Assembly: GCA_035236585.1 (NCBI GenBank)
Contig: CP141139.1
Location: 54,629,217-54,693,216 of the forward strand
Source: Warburgia ugandensis
Lineage: Eukaryota > Streptophyta > Magnoliopsida > Canellales > Canellaceae
Direction: 5' to 3'
Length of the DNA: 64,000 bases
Positions 37,091-49,800 of this stretch are shown here, in pieces. Position 1 is the first letter of the stretch. The number at the start of each line of letters is the position of its first letter. Position numbers and translations under genes: made by a program. The notes under the pieces were generated by a model that was not told the DNA's origin, made no database searches, and saw nothing but the letters and a program-made list of their open reading frames with translations.

Positions 37091-38005
37091 GCACTATAAT
37101 AAAAATTTATCTAAATGATGCATCCAAAATCTAAAGGTGATTCCTAAATCTATATGATGCACAATCAATCTTAATGGTTCACTATCAAGTTGTTTTGATA
37201 ATCTTTGTTAATCTGTAGGGTTGTAGCTTTTAAACTTAGATCTAAATAGCTTGTCCTTTTATCCAAGCTCGACTACTACTTACTAGTAAGGTTTTCCTCT
37301 AAAGTGGTTGATACAATTCTCATGGAAGGAGGTGTTTAGGCCTCAACAACGACAAAAGAAAGGCATGAGGGTTCAAAGGCATGAGAAAATCACTAGGATT
37401 TTTTATACCCACTGCAAACATGATGCTCGGAAGCCACTGGACTCATAATAGATCTGTCCTTCTAAAAGGGACCTACGAGCTCAAGTTAACCTTTGTTAAA
37501 TAGGTGCAATTTAATGCAATAACCCTAAATAAGATGCAACAAGCATAATGAATGACCCTAAACTATATGAATTATGCTACCAACCAATATGTAAGCTATA
37601 CTAAATGCAATTACACATAGAAAATAAAAGAGAGTGAGAGAAGCTTATTGTGGAGTTTATGAAGAAGATCAAGTGTAGGCCACCACACCCCACACTTGCC
37701 CTGTATTATTACAACCCATTTAAAATTGAATAACAAAATACAAATTGCAATGGGGCCTCACTACATGTTCACTCAAAAGCTTAATCTAAGAAAACAAGGA
37801 AATCCTAATTAATCTGATCAAGCTTTAGCCACAGGATCACCACCATATTTGCCAAATTCCCCTTGTATAAAAATAAAGAATATGTTAATTTTTTGGAAAT
37901 TAGCAAAATATACATATATGATGCAAAATTCCTAATCTAATGCAACCTAAGACTATGCCTAGAGATAAATAATGTAAAAAAATCCAACCACAAATCTATT
38001 ATGAT
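37091..38005 (-). mobile_element. A1 leader between primer site and gag
   Basis: Non-coding leader shared with A2 (for example 'ccttttatccaagct' near 37,256 against 58,155, and 'gagg...taggcctcaac' near 37,330 against 58,225). No ORF of significance. Confidence 0.65.
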
Positions 38006-38023
38006 TCCCTAGTAATGGCACCA
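38006..38023 (-). other. A1 primer binding site (tRNA-Asp-like, degenerate)
   Basis: Minus strand reads TTGGTGCCATTACTAGGG. Athila/Tat elements carry TGGCGCCGTTGCCGGGG at this place; the differences are nearly all C-to-T or G-to-A. It lies a few bases from the LTR end (38,030) and fixes orientation. Confidence 0.75.
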
Positions 38024-41000
38024 AAAACATGGTGTATGTTTTAAAATTACTTGAAAGTGCAAGAATCAAAGTAGTAAATTGCACATGAGAGAGGTTGATC
38101 CCATGAGAAATCTCACAAATTTTAAATATATTGAATCTTTATTAAAGTTGCTTATCTTAGGCAAAGGAAGATTGATTTGATTGAACTAGGAATGTAACTA
38201 AACATGCATGGAATTGAAAAGCACAATTAAGGAAACTAGAAAAACAAAACTAAAAGCAAAACTTCTAAACTTTATAAACAATCTAATATTCAAGATAACT
38301 AGGCAATGAAATCTTGAACTAGCTTTAAACTAAAACTTTAACAATTAAACCAAAAATTTACTCAAGTATCATATGCATGATCCATATAGTTGTGCACATG
38401 GAACTTGCAAGCATGAAGATGGATGATGTAAGGGATGTTTAAGTTGCATATGTAATCAAAGAAATTAAATCATAAACTACAGAGTCTGAATAGACTAAGT
38501 AATATGTTCATGAATTCAAGCTGAGTTGGCTGCATGAGACGTGGACTTATGAACGGAGAATTAACTTAAGAAGTTCTTGATGTTTGAGTGATTGTGTATG
38601 GAAACATGTGTGTAATTCAAAGAGTAAACTTATCAAAAATTGGAGAACATCAAGGTATTGAAATCAAACAAAGTGGAATGCATAAATCATGAACTTTTCA
38701 TTGAATGGCAAGAGTTATAATTAAAGTGCCCATAGACATGCTAAGCAGGATTCATGTGTCACTTTTCAAGAGCATAAATCTGATCTAAAACTTGTCTTCA
38801 AGCTCTCCAAAACATTCCAACAATCACACTCAAGATGACATGTACGTTCATCAAAGAAGAGTGAAGAAAAAGAAAGAGAAAGAGATGAAGTATGGAAGCG
38901 AAAGATGGAAAGGAGTAAGTAGATAAACAAAGAAGAGCTAGGAGATTCAATGCATAATAAGCAATGAGACAAAGTTGATTTAGTGGTTGCTTTCTCTTGG
39001 TTGTCACAACAATAGTTAGCAGTCTTTGAATCTAAGAAAACTAAGGCAAAACAAAGAAAAAATGAAACTAAGCCTAATATTATGCTTCTAGAACAAACAA
39101 CCAAGTAAAGCAAGATGGAACAAAGAATTAAAGCAAACCTAAAATAACTTGAAACTCAAGGAAGTAAACAACTTGAAACTTTAAGGTGAAAGTAGGCTTC
39201 ACATGGAAGATGATGACTGGAAAGAGGGAGGCATTGAAGGTGTTTTAAGTACAATTGAGGAAGAGATGGTGTGAGGTGTGGATGAATAACCAAGAATCAA
39301 GGTGTGATGCTTCTTTGCTTTCAAGGGAAAAATCGTGGAAGACTTCTATATTCCAAATTCATGGAATGCCTTAGATTTTTATAGATGATTTTATCTCTTG
39401 AGGTTTGCTAGAATTCTAGTGTAATGGATAGAAAAAGAACAACAATAAGCTAAACTATGATACAAATAACTAAATTAGTAATCCTACCTAGATGAAACAA
39501 AATAACAACAATCCACTTAAAGGGAAGTCACCCAATTACCATGTACATGACTCATGGAGTTGTGCACATGGTTCATGAGTGAGAGGTGGCTAGAAATTAT
39601 GAATTAAAAGCTAACTAACATGCAAAATAATCAAATCACACAGTAAACTAATTAAAAAGATATATGGGTTCCTAAGATTTCAAGCAAACAAGGTGTATGG
39701 ACTACTAGATACTGCACATGAAATATAAGATGAAAAATTCTAGCAGCATGGTCTATATGAAATTCAATTCAAGTAAGGTATTGAAAGAAACTTCACAAGC
39801 ACTTTTCATAGAATATAACACTAAAAATTAAAAGCACTTCTCTACTATATTCAAATAAGAACCATGCTCTTGAAACAAATTCATTCATTGACTTAAAATT
39901 ATATCCAACAATGATGCACATGTACATAGATAACAAGGCTAGAAATTGAGAACTTTTCTAAGGCCTAAAGCTTGATTTGAAGTAAGAATTAAACACACTC
40001 CAATGATCAAAATCTAAACTCAAAATCATGCATATCAATTCAAGAGAGAAAATTAAAGAAAAATATGAAGAAAAGAAGCAAAGAATAAGGCAAAGAAACA
40101 AGAGAAAAATAAGGTGATCAAAGCAAGGGACAAGGGACCTATGAGAGGGAAAGAGAAGAGATTCAAGCTTCTACTTCTCTTGGCTGTCACTACCAATGAA
40201 AAAGTAACTTGGATCTTGATGAATTAATCAAGACAAATAGGAGTGAAGAAAGAATCAAGAAGGATAAGCTCGTTTTATATGCTGAAAGTAAATCAATAAT
40301 GCAAAGAAATAAAGCAACAAAGCAAGGAATTAAAGAAACCAAGTAACCTGGAATTGAAGTGCAAGAAATAAAGAAAGGAGGCTTGAAAAAACTTCATATA
40401 ACACCTTAAAGAACAATAGTAAAACAGTCTTAGATCTCCCTTGAATGAAACTCCACTTTTCTAGAATCCATGGAGTATTTATAGATGGCTGGGTTTCTAA
40501 TCAAATGAAGCTTAATCTAAGAGAGAAAAGTAGATCTAGATCTAGGGTTTCAATGAGGAAAGTTAGTTGGAGAGATGAGGTGGATGAATTAGGTAATCAA
40601 TGATGCCATAATAGCTGGTTGCCATCTTTAGAAGGGGCAAAAAGCATCACCTTCTTAAGAAGGTGGCATGGATTTTCTCTCCTAATTAGGTGGTGATTAG
40701 TTGATGGAAAAGAGAGATAGGAGAGAAATAAGAATGGTAGGAAAGATGGGAAAAAGATCTAGGGTTTTGATATACTTTGATTTGAAGAAGATCTAGGGGT
40801 TTCCTAATTAAGAAACCACTTAAGATGCCAACTAAGCAAGAGGGAGGTGTCACCTTATTCGAAAGGCAGCTCCCTCCTTAAGCCAAAAGCATGAAAACCC
40901 TAAATGGGTGGAAAGAATGGAAAATAAAAGTTGAAAAGTAGGATCTTCTCTCTTGATTGGTCCACCTATGCATGATCATCTTGTCTTTCACAAATATCTC

Positions 41001-41139
41001 TCAAAACCTTCTAATTATCCAATGAAAATCACACATTTAGTATGACATAATTGCTTGAACTGATCCTCCAACAGTGTAACTTCATGTGGCATGGTTCACT
41101 TTGATGGCTCATTCATTAATGGGTTGAATGGCTAACTCC

Positions 41140-42241
41140 ATTGTGAAAATTAATAAATTTGAGTTTTTAGAAATTTTGGGCTGGAATATTAGGGTTATTG
41201 AAAATGCACTTCTCATAGAAGTACAATCAAAGTATAAGACATGTATAATTGAAAACATACTCAATGATCTCTTTAGAATGACTATAAGCACCACAAATTT
41301 TGAATTTGGATGAAAAATTCTTATTCTTCTATATTTTTATGAACAAAAGGGTAAAATGGTAATTTTACTCATAATCAAGGCCTAAGACAAAAAAATTTGG
41401 GATGTACTCAAAAATATGAATCAAAAGCCACTAAGTACGCTCAATTCTGAGTTCATGGGAATGAACCATATTTTCTCCATAAAGGGCAAAATGGTATTTT
41501 CACACTACATGGGGCCCACAAAGGAATCCAATGGCCAGAGCACGTATAATCATGAGTCAAACCACTATCACCTGATAGTGGAGAAGGAGGTGGTAGTGGG
41601 AATCAAATGAACATTGAATGATAAAAAGAATAAAACATCATAATTATACATAATCATGAAAAACACCCAAAATTCCTATAGATACATGAATATGTTTATG
41701 GATAATGGGATTATGAAGTATTAGAATTATACTGTCAATTATTATGCTTCTTGAATACCTTACCAAGCATAGCTTGCTGAGATATTGCATATGTTTCAAT
41801 GTTTACAACATCTCAGATATAGAGAAGGAGAGTTAGGAGCTCAAGATCGTAGAAGACTTAAAGAGAATAATCATCAGGGTATACACCTTAAAGATATGTA
41901 TTTTATTTCATTTGAGAATATTGTATTATAATGAGAGTTTCATAGTATGATGAGCTTAGAGTTTTGGATTATGTAATTTGGACAAGTATTGTAATGGATT
42001 TGGTTGTACTGTAAACCATTAAATGGATTCTGAAATTTAATAAAAATATATTCCTTCAATGGAATTTTATCTTATACAAAAATTCTACATATGTTATGTA
42101 TGAAGTGATCACTTGGGCTTTTCAAAACAAGTTCTAAAGAAAAGAATTTTTGTTGCTTTGTTTTAAAAAAAAAATTACTACTGAGGGCCCTGCCTTTGAA
42201 AATGTATTACAAAATGTGTTACAAAAACCCAACTCGTCACA
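41140..42241 (+). mobile_element. 5' LTR of chromovirus W, internally deleted
   Basis: Ends AACTCGTCACA before the primer site. Aligned with the 3' LTR (46,844-50,645) it lacks the first 30 bases or so and an internal block equal to 47,412-50,080 (about 2.67 kb); the junction is at about 41,681. It is 1.1 kb against 3.8 kb. Loss of the extreme 5' end explains why no target duplication pairs with TTAGG after 50,645. Confidence 0.88.
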
Positions 42242-42243
42242 GT

Positions 42244-42256
42244 TGGTATCAGAGCC
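42244..42256 (+). other. Primer binding site of W (tRNA-iMet)
   Basis: TGGTATCAGAGCC, canonical and intact, two bases after the 5' LTR. Confidence 0.95.
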
Positions 42257-42372
42257 ATTCATCCAGTCACAGTATAGTACAAATATGTCCAAAGGAGAGA
42301 TGATAATCCAAGTATAAATTAAGATAAAAGTAGTTGTATAGAATACTAATAGAAATTTTAGTTTATGAGCAA

Positions 42373-43500
42373 ATGCCACCAAAGAGAGTCATAAGGCAAA
42401 CAACCCAAAATACTTCAAAAGACAATACAAGGAGATTAACCATGAACAATGTGGAAGAGATGGTAGCAAGGGTATTGAGGAACCTTCTTCCTCACCTTCA
42501 ACAAACCTAAAGTTCATCACCTCTTATAGAGATACCAAGTATGTAGGCTAAGACTTAGCCTGAAGTGAGACATAATACACCAACAACAATACCAGCTACT
42601 CCCACACTAGTACAAGGGCAATCTTCCCTTGTACCAAGTGAAGAAGTTAGAAAGTCTCCATTAGCACCAGAAAAAGTTTACAAAATGATGGAGAGATTTC
42701 AAAAGATAGCTATGGTGTATAATGGCAAGGGTGAAGCTAAGAAGGCTGAGGAATGGATGTATGAAGTAGAAAGGACTTTCATTGCACTACGTACTCCTCC
42801 AAAGTTGAAGGTGAAATTTGCCACCTATCTATTAAAACAAGATGCTGCATTTTGGTGGAGATCATCTAACAACACCTTCTCAAATTCTAAAGATACAACA
42901 TGGGAGGAATTTAAGGAAGTATTTAACCACAAATATTTCCCTTCTCATGTACAAGAAAGAAAGTTGATAGAGTTTCTGGAACTAATATAAGGGAACATGT
43001 CAATGGTGGAGTATGATAACAAGTTCACGTAGTTAAGGAGATTGGCAACTCATCTATGTAACATTGAAAAGCACATAGCAAATTGATTCATTAAAGGGCT
43101 GCACCTAAGGTTGAAAATAAAGGTACTTGGTATCAAACCCACGACCTTGGCGGAGTGTGTGGAAATGGCTTCCAAGTTTGAAGACAAATACAAGAAGAGT
43201 CAAACCACCAAGTTTAGTAGAGGAGGAAACAATAACCCAAAGCCCTTCTAGAAGAATGAAAGACCTTGGAACAATTTTAAGCCCTAAAGAAATCAGAGGA
43301 ACAATGCGCCAAGGCAAAATAGACAACCATGTCCAAGATGCAGAAATTTTCACCAAGGCAATATTTGCCCTAGACCTAGACAATAACAACCACAACAGTT
43401 TCCAATCAAGTGCCATAATTGTGGGCAGTATGGACACATCACCACCTACTGTACCAAACCATTGATAGTAAAGGAGGCAAAACTAGAAATTGCCCCTCGA
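42373..43500 (+). pseudogene. W gag with zinc knuckle
   Basis: Starts at ATG 42,373 (MPPKRVIRQ, the usual chromovirus Gag start), 117 bases after the primer site, and stays in one frame with pol. The retrotransposon Gag core is open at 42,565-42,990: 'VYNGKGEAKKAEEWMYEVER', 'AAFWWRS' and 'FNHKYFPSHVQERK'. After a stop it continues with FIKGLHLRLK, then CHNCGQYGHITTYC (43,411-43,452), an intact CX2CX4HX4C knuckle. About nine in-frame stops occur, nearly all where the family has Gln (CAA/CAG) or Arg (CGA). Gag would form the particle and bind RNA. Dead copy. Confidence 0.92.
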
Positions 43501-43529
43501 CACCATGGAAGTGTCTTCGCCATCACTGA

Positions 43530-43860
43530 TGGCTAGGCTAGACGATCTAATGCGGTGATTGAAGGTACATTACTTGTAACTGACAACTATGCCAAAGTAT
43601 TGTTTGATTCTGGATCTACGCATTCCTTTATATCTTATGTATTTGCATCTAGTATATAACTGTCAGTGAAAAACTTGGGATTTAATATAGATGTAATAAC
43701 TCTAGTTGGAAAAATAGTTAAATTACAATAATACTTGCATAATGTACTTGTAGAAGTATTGGGCAAAAGAATGGACATAGACTTCATTTTATTGAACATG
43801 GTGGACTCTGACATCATACTGGGTTTGGATTGGTTAGCAAAATGCTAGGTAGTTATGGAA
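43530..43860 (+). pseudogene. W protease
   Basis: Same frame as gag and RT. Active site AKVLFDSGSTHSFIS with the catalytic Asp codon at 43,606-43,608 intact; the second motif DIILGLDWLAK lies near 43,810-43,845 and HKKKITF follows. Stops interrupt at 43,534, 43,657, 43,729 and just before 43,855. The enzyme would cleave the Gag-Pol polyprotein. Confidence 0.9.
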
Positions 43861-45345
43861 TATCACAAGAAGAAAATCACATTTAGCATACCAGGTGAGG
43901 AAGTATTTGTGCTGTACAAGAAACACAATGACTTAAACAAATCCATTATCTCAGTTATGAAGGCAGTCAAACATATGCTCAAGGGGTGTCAAGCATTTCT
44001 AGCAACAATAATTTCTTTAGATGTTGAACAGCCCAAGATAACAGAAATTGAAGTAGTCAGGGAATTCCAAGATGTTTTTCTAGAAGAACTACCAAGATTA
44101 CCCCCACATAAAGAAATTGAGTTTACCATTGAAGTAATTCCTAGTACAACTCCAATTTCTAAAGCACCTTATGGGATGGCCCCAGCAGAGTTGAAAGAGT
44201 TGGAATGTCAGTTACAGGAATTGTTAGACAAGGGGTTTGTTAGACCAAGTAGTTCACCATGGGGAGCACCAGTAGTATTTGTGAAGAAGAAGAATGGGTC
44301 TATGAGATTGTGCATTGATTATAGAATATTGAACAATGTCACAGTGAAAAATAAGTATCCCTTACCTTGCATTGATGATTTCTTTGATCAACTCCAATCT
44401 ATTAAGGTCTTTTCCAAAATTGACCTTAGATCAAGATATCATCCACTGTGTATTAAGGATGAAGACATACCCAAGTTAGCATTCAGTACTCGGTATGGGC
44501 ATTATGAGTTTCTAGTCATGTCTTTTGGGCTAACCAATGCACCAGCAGTGTTTATGGATCTGATGAATAGAATCTTCAAGGAATTTTTGGATAAATTTGT
44601 GATTGTATTTATTAATGATATACTGATTTACTCTACCAGTATCAAGGAACATTAAGAACACTTACGAATTGTACTAAATACCCTCAGAATACATAAAATA
44701 GTTGGTAAATTTAGTAAGTGTGAATTCTGGTTAGAGGAGGTCAATTTCTTGGGTCATGTAATTTCTAAGAATGGAGTAGAAGTGGACCCCACCAAGGTTG
44801 AAGCAGTAATGAATTGGGAGAAACCTAAAATAGTAATAGAAATACCTAGTTTTCTTGGGCTAACAGGATACTACCATAGATTCATTCAAGGATTTTCCTA
44901 TATAGCTCTTCCTTTGACTTCATTGATTAGAAAGGGGGTACAATTCACTTGGATAGACGAATGTGAAAATAGTTTCCAAGAGCTAAAGAAGAGGTTAACT
45001 ACAACACCAGTATTGACTTTGTCATCTAAAAGTAGGGGATATGAAATATACTGTGATGCTTCAAGCAAAGGATTATGGGGACAATTGAAGAAACATGAAA
45101 TAAATTACCCAATACATGACCTAGAATTGTTAGCTATTGTTTTTGCATTAAAAATTTGGAGACATTATTTATATGGAGAAAAATTCAATGTATTTATAAA
45201 TCATAAAAGTCTTAAATTCATCTTCACTCAAGCTTATTTGAACATGAGACAAAGAAGATGAATGGAGTATATCAAAGACTATAATTTTGCCATCCAATAC
45301 CATCCTGGAAAAGCGAACTTAATAGCTGATGTATTAAGTAGATAG
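43855..45345 (+). pseudogene. W reverse transcriptase and RNase H
   Basis: 266-codon opening (43,855-44,655) with [20 protein letters not shown], '[16 protein letters not shown]', '[20 protein letters not shown]', '[11 protein letters not shown]' and '[20 protein letters not shown]'. The catalytic box reads [10 protein letters not shown]: family FIDD has become FIND (codon 44,614-44,616, GAT to AAT). After a stop at 44,653, 'FLGHVISKNGVEVDPTKVEA' and FLGLTGYYHRF follow. RNase H has YCDAS (Asp 45,055) but then a deletion of roughly two dozen residues, and SDHKSL has become INHKSL (45,199). More stops at 45,259 and 45,343. Dead by several independent changes. Confidence 0.95.
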
Positions 45346-46250
45346 CCAAGAGCTGTACTCACAAACATCACCATTAAATTAGCTTTTGTAGAAAGAGTCC
45401 TTAAAGCCCAAGAAGAAGATACAGTTACTCAGGAATTGTGTAAAAAGAAAGGATTTTGTAAGGGTACAGATGGGGGTATACATTTTTAGGAGATATTGGG
45501 GGTTCTTTTAAATACAAATTTGAGAAAAGAATTGTTACAAGAAGCCCATCAGTCAAAATTTTCCATACACCCTTGGGGTACAAAGATGTATCAAGATTTG
45601 AAAAGAAACTTTTGGTGGGAAGGCATGAAAAGAGAAATAGGAGAATTTGTGGCTAAATCTCTAAATTGTCAACAAGTAAAAGTTGAACACCAAAGACCAG
45701 TTAGAATGTTACAAACATTTGAACTTCCAAAATGGAAATGGGATAACATCACTATGGAATTTGTAGTAGGATTGCCAAGGACCTGGGCAAGTCATGACAT
45801 GATTTGGGTGGTTGTGGATAGGTTAACAAAGTCAGTACATTTCCTTCCAATTAGGCAGAACCAATCAGTTGACAGTCTAGCTAAGTTATACATAAAAGAA
45901 ATAGTAAGTCTTCATGGGATTCCACTATCCATCATCTCTAATAAGGATGGAAGATTTACTTTAAGATGTTGGAAGAGTGTACAACAAGCCTTCGAAACCT
46001 CACTTAAATTTAATACAGCATTTCACCCCCAAATAGACAGTCAATCAGAAAGAACTATTCAAATTTTAGAAGATATGTTAAGAGCATGTGCATTAGATTG
46101 GAAAGGGAATTGAGATGAACATCTTCCATTAGTAGAATTCATGTATAACGACAATTTTCAAGGAAGTATTAGTAGGACACCATATGAAGCATTGTATGGA
46201 CAACCATGTCGATCACCAACCTGTTAGAGTGAAGTTGGAGAAAGAAAGCT
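45346..46250 (+). pseudogene. W integrase
   Basis: Zinc finger: EAHQSKFSIHPWGTKMY keeps both His, but the first Cys is Ser (KSLNC; codon 45,658-45,660). Catalytic core: the first Asp (family TMDFVVGLP) is Glu at 45,757; the second (family SDRDPRF) is Asn in SNKDGRF (45,940-45,942); the Glu in HPQIDSQSERTIQ (46,048) is kept. Stops at 45,487, 46,111 and 46,225 (the last two where Trp is usual). A single-base loss near 46,253 shifts the frame before the C-terminal part. It cannot integrate. Confidence 0.94.
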
Positions 46251-46253
46251 AAT

Positions 46254-46793
46254 AAAGTAGAACTAATGGAACAGTGTATAGACAAGGTTAGATTGATACA
46301 TAAGAGGTTGTTAAAAGTACACAGTCAGCAGAAGAGTTATGCAGATAAAAGACATAGAAACATGGAATTTGCTGTGGGGGAGCATGTATTTTTGAAAATA
46401 TCACCAGTCAAAGGAGTAATGAGATTTGGAAGCAAAGGAAAACTTAGTCCTAGATTCATTGATCCATTTGAAATCCTACAAAGAGTTGGTCCAGTGGCTT
46501 ACAAATTAGCCTTACCACCCCAACTCCCAGAAATACACAATGTCTTTCACATATCTATGATAGGGAAATACCTACAAGACGACACTCATGTACGTCAAAG
46601 GGTGTTAGAAGAGCTAAAACCAAACCTAACCTTCGAAAAGAAGGTAGTACGGATCTTGGATCACAAGAAACAGAAGTTAAGGACCAAAACCATTCTGCTA
46701 ATCAAAGTTCTGTGGCAACATCACTCTATTGAGGAAGCCATATGGGAAATAGAAGTAGAAATGAGAAAGACACACCCTAGTCTGTTTGATTAA
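46254..46793 (+). pseudogene. W integrase C-terminal domain and chromodomain
   Basis: Shifted frame, open from ATG 46,266 for 175 codons. It has YADKRHRNMEFAVGEHVFLK and 'LSPRFIDPFEILQRVGPVAY' (GPF/Y-type module) and 'IHNVFHISMIGKYLQDDTH'. Then comes a chromodomain-like end (46,630-46,780) with VRILDHKKQKLRTKTI and VLWQHHSIEEAIWEIE. This type of chromodomain, the iMet primer site and the very long LTR place W in the Tekay/Del clade of chromoviruses (inference from family knowledge). It would target integration to chromatin. Confidence 0.9.
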
Positions 46794-46830
46794 GTTATTG
46801 TATTACAAATTTCGAGGACGAAATTATTGT

Positions 46831-46842
46831 AAGGGGGGAAGA
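46831..46842 (+). other. Polypurine tract of W
   Basis: AAGGGGGGAAGA just before the 3' LTR start TGTAATAGCCCC, after the usual 'ttcgaggacgaaatt' segment of this clade. Confidence 0.93.
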
Positions 46843-46843
46843 T

Positions 46844-49800
46844 TGTAATAGCCCCAATTTTTATAAATTAATTGAGAAATCAATAAAGTTTGAGTTTTCA
46901 AAAAATCTGTGCTGAAATATTAGGGTTATTAAAAATCCACTTCACATAGAAGTACAATCAAAGTATAAGACATGTATAATTGAAAACATACTCAACAAAC
47001 CCTTTAGAATGACTATAAGCACGACAAATTTTGAATTCGGATGAAAAATTCTTATTTTTCTACATTTTTATGAACAAAAGGGTAAAATGGTAATTTTACT
47101 CATAACTAAGGCACAAGATAGAAAATTTTGGGATGTACTTAGAACTAAAGGCACTAAGTATGCTTAATTCCAAGTTCGTGGGAATAAACCCTATTTTTCT
47201 CCATAAATGGCAAAATGGTCTTTTCACACTGTGTGGGACCCACAAGGAACCCACAAAGGAATCCAATGGCCAGAGCACATGTAATTATGAGTCCAACCAT
47301 TACCACCTGCTAAAGGAGAAGGAGGTGGTAGTGGGAATCAAATGAACATTGAATAATAAAAAGAATAAAACATAATAATTACACATAATCATGAAAAACA
47401 CCCAAAATTCTCATGAATACCTCAGGAAAAAATTCCCAAAAATGTTCACAAAATTCATCACGAAATTCCCTAGGCTCCCCGAAAATCTCAGCTCAAAACT
47501 CTTCCCCCTTCTCTCTCATTTCTTCCTCCTTACACACACACTCTCTCTCTTCTCTCTCTAATTGGAACAAGAGACTTAAATTTAATTAAGCACTCTATTC
47601 CAAGTTGAATCTCACAAATCCCACCATCCAAACAATCCTAGACTCCCTTATCTACAAAACCCCAAATCAATTTGAAGATCCAATAGTGAAATCAATAGAA
47701 AATCACAAAACATGGGACTATCAGGCTATATTATCACCAACGGGTATTTTTCTCAAACTGGGCTTCAAATTTAAGTTGTTTCTCCAATCAGGTAGGTGAA
47801 ACCACTTCCTAGACTTATTTAATGCTGTTTTATGAAATTTTTATTTTTTTGTATTTAGGTTTGGGTAAAAATTTGTAAAAATAAAGTAAGGACCAAAACC
47901 CTTCAATTCTAGGTGATGGGGGCACATATGAAAATTTTGAGCCATCCAATCGATCCAGAAGGGTCCGTAGAAGTTTCAAGAAATTTTATAGTGTTTTGAG
48001 CCCTTACTTGTAAAGGAAATGATTGGACGGTCCAAACCGACTATCTAATCTCCCAATCGGATCGAGTTCCCAGAATGTCATGAGAAATGTGGCATGGAAA
48101 CGCGCCATGCGGCAACATTTCTACTCGCATGCATGCGACATCATCTTGACGGGATGACTGTGTGGAAGTGCTGGTCCCGATTGGATCGTGTCACCCGAGT
48201 GTCCTGGTGACAAGAGCACGCTGTCCTTCTACTCGACTGGCCGCTCTACCCGATCGAATCTGGGCCATCCAATCTGTTATGCCCAAATCAAATCTGGACC
48301 CTAAGAACGACTATGAACTTCACAGTCCAATTGTGGAGTCATGTAAACTCCAAATTGAGATCGGAAAGAAGCTATGGAAAGCTTATAACTTTTATTTTCT
48401 TCTGAAATCATAACATTTAGAAAATTCTTCATGAAACTTTCTACATTTAAGAGTTAAACTTGTAATTTTCATGATTTTCAAGATCTGAGATGATCAGATC
48501 TTGGGGATCTGATTTATTGATGATATAATGTTGAAATAAAGTGATAACCATGACTTATTTGGATAGATCTAAGATAAATTGAGGGATCTACCCTTTATGG
48601 TAGAAAAACCCTAAAATACAAAGGGACCCACTTGATCAATAAGATCAAGTATGATCAAATCCTTACAATGGATTCAATGAAGGATATTATGATGGAATCC
48701 ATTGAGATCATGGATTGAATATGACAAAAACAAAGGGATATGATCTTTGGACCTTAATGGAGTAAAAGCCCTAAAATTAATTAAAACTCTTAATAGATTT
48801 AATTATCTTAGGGCCATGTTTGTTTACATTTGAAGTTTAAGCATGATTCCATTAGATTAGTAGTAAAATTTTATGTATTTTATAACTTACAAGCATGCTA
48901 ATTTAAGATCAAAGAAGAACTAGATGATAGAAGATCAAGGAAAGGAACCAGGATCATCCTCCTTATGGATGATCAAATAACTAAACTTAGATCAAAGAAG
49001 AACTAGATGATGGAAGATCTAGGCCCTTGATCTTTATCAACAAGAATAGATTGTTGATCAAAGGATCTATAAAAGATCAAGATCAAAGAGATGGATACAC
49101 AAAGACTTAGAATAGAAAATACTTAGATCTGAAAGATTAGAAGATCTTTCTAACCATCAAATCTATTAAGCAATAGGATTATTCAGATTGTATATATATT
49201 GACAATATGTATAGATGTATATATTTCATACATCAATCAGGATCATGGAAGATCTAAAGAGATGGATCATGACTTGAAGGTAAGAGGATTTGATGAATGC
49301 ATTTAAATGGGGTGTACATGTTGAACCCATGACCTTATGTTGATAAGTGTAATGTTAATACTTGTATTACATCCCCCGAAACTCTTATGATCCAACCAAA
49401 CACATATGAAATGGTTAAGTTTGAATTGAGGACTAGACTTTAAGTGAATATGAAACTAGAAGACATTCTAACCCTAAGTAAATAGATAGATTGTCTAATA
49501 CGTATAAAACCTATTTTACATACAAGCATGGAGGCTTGTGGGTTTGTTTTAAATAAGCATAAGCTTGGGGGATGCTATGCTTGGGGAGTTATGAGGGTTT
49601 GGCCACCCGCTTTCAGAAATTTTATGATTTGATGATACCTTGCCCTATAAAAGGCTAAAAGTCAGGTGGGGCAATTATGGGAAGGCCACCACTGTGAAAG
49701 TCCTGTCTCCCCATATGGGCAGTGACACAATAGTTTCCACCATGGTATCAGTGGTGAACAAGGCAGTTATCCAAGCGCATAGTACAAATCAGACTGCAGT

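Noticed and set aside
38766..39113. 115-codon hydrophobic ORF on the minus strand
   Set aside because: Part of the duplicated Athila 5' LTR; the frame is not kept in the other unit or the other LTRs.
48162..48413. 83-codon ORF in a GC-richer block
   Set aside because: Lies inside the W 3' LTR, with no domain and no codon-like pattern.
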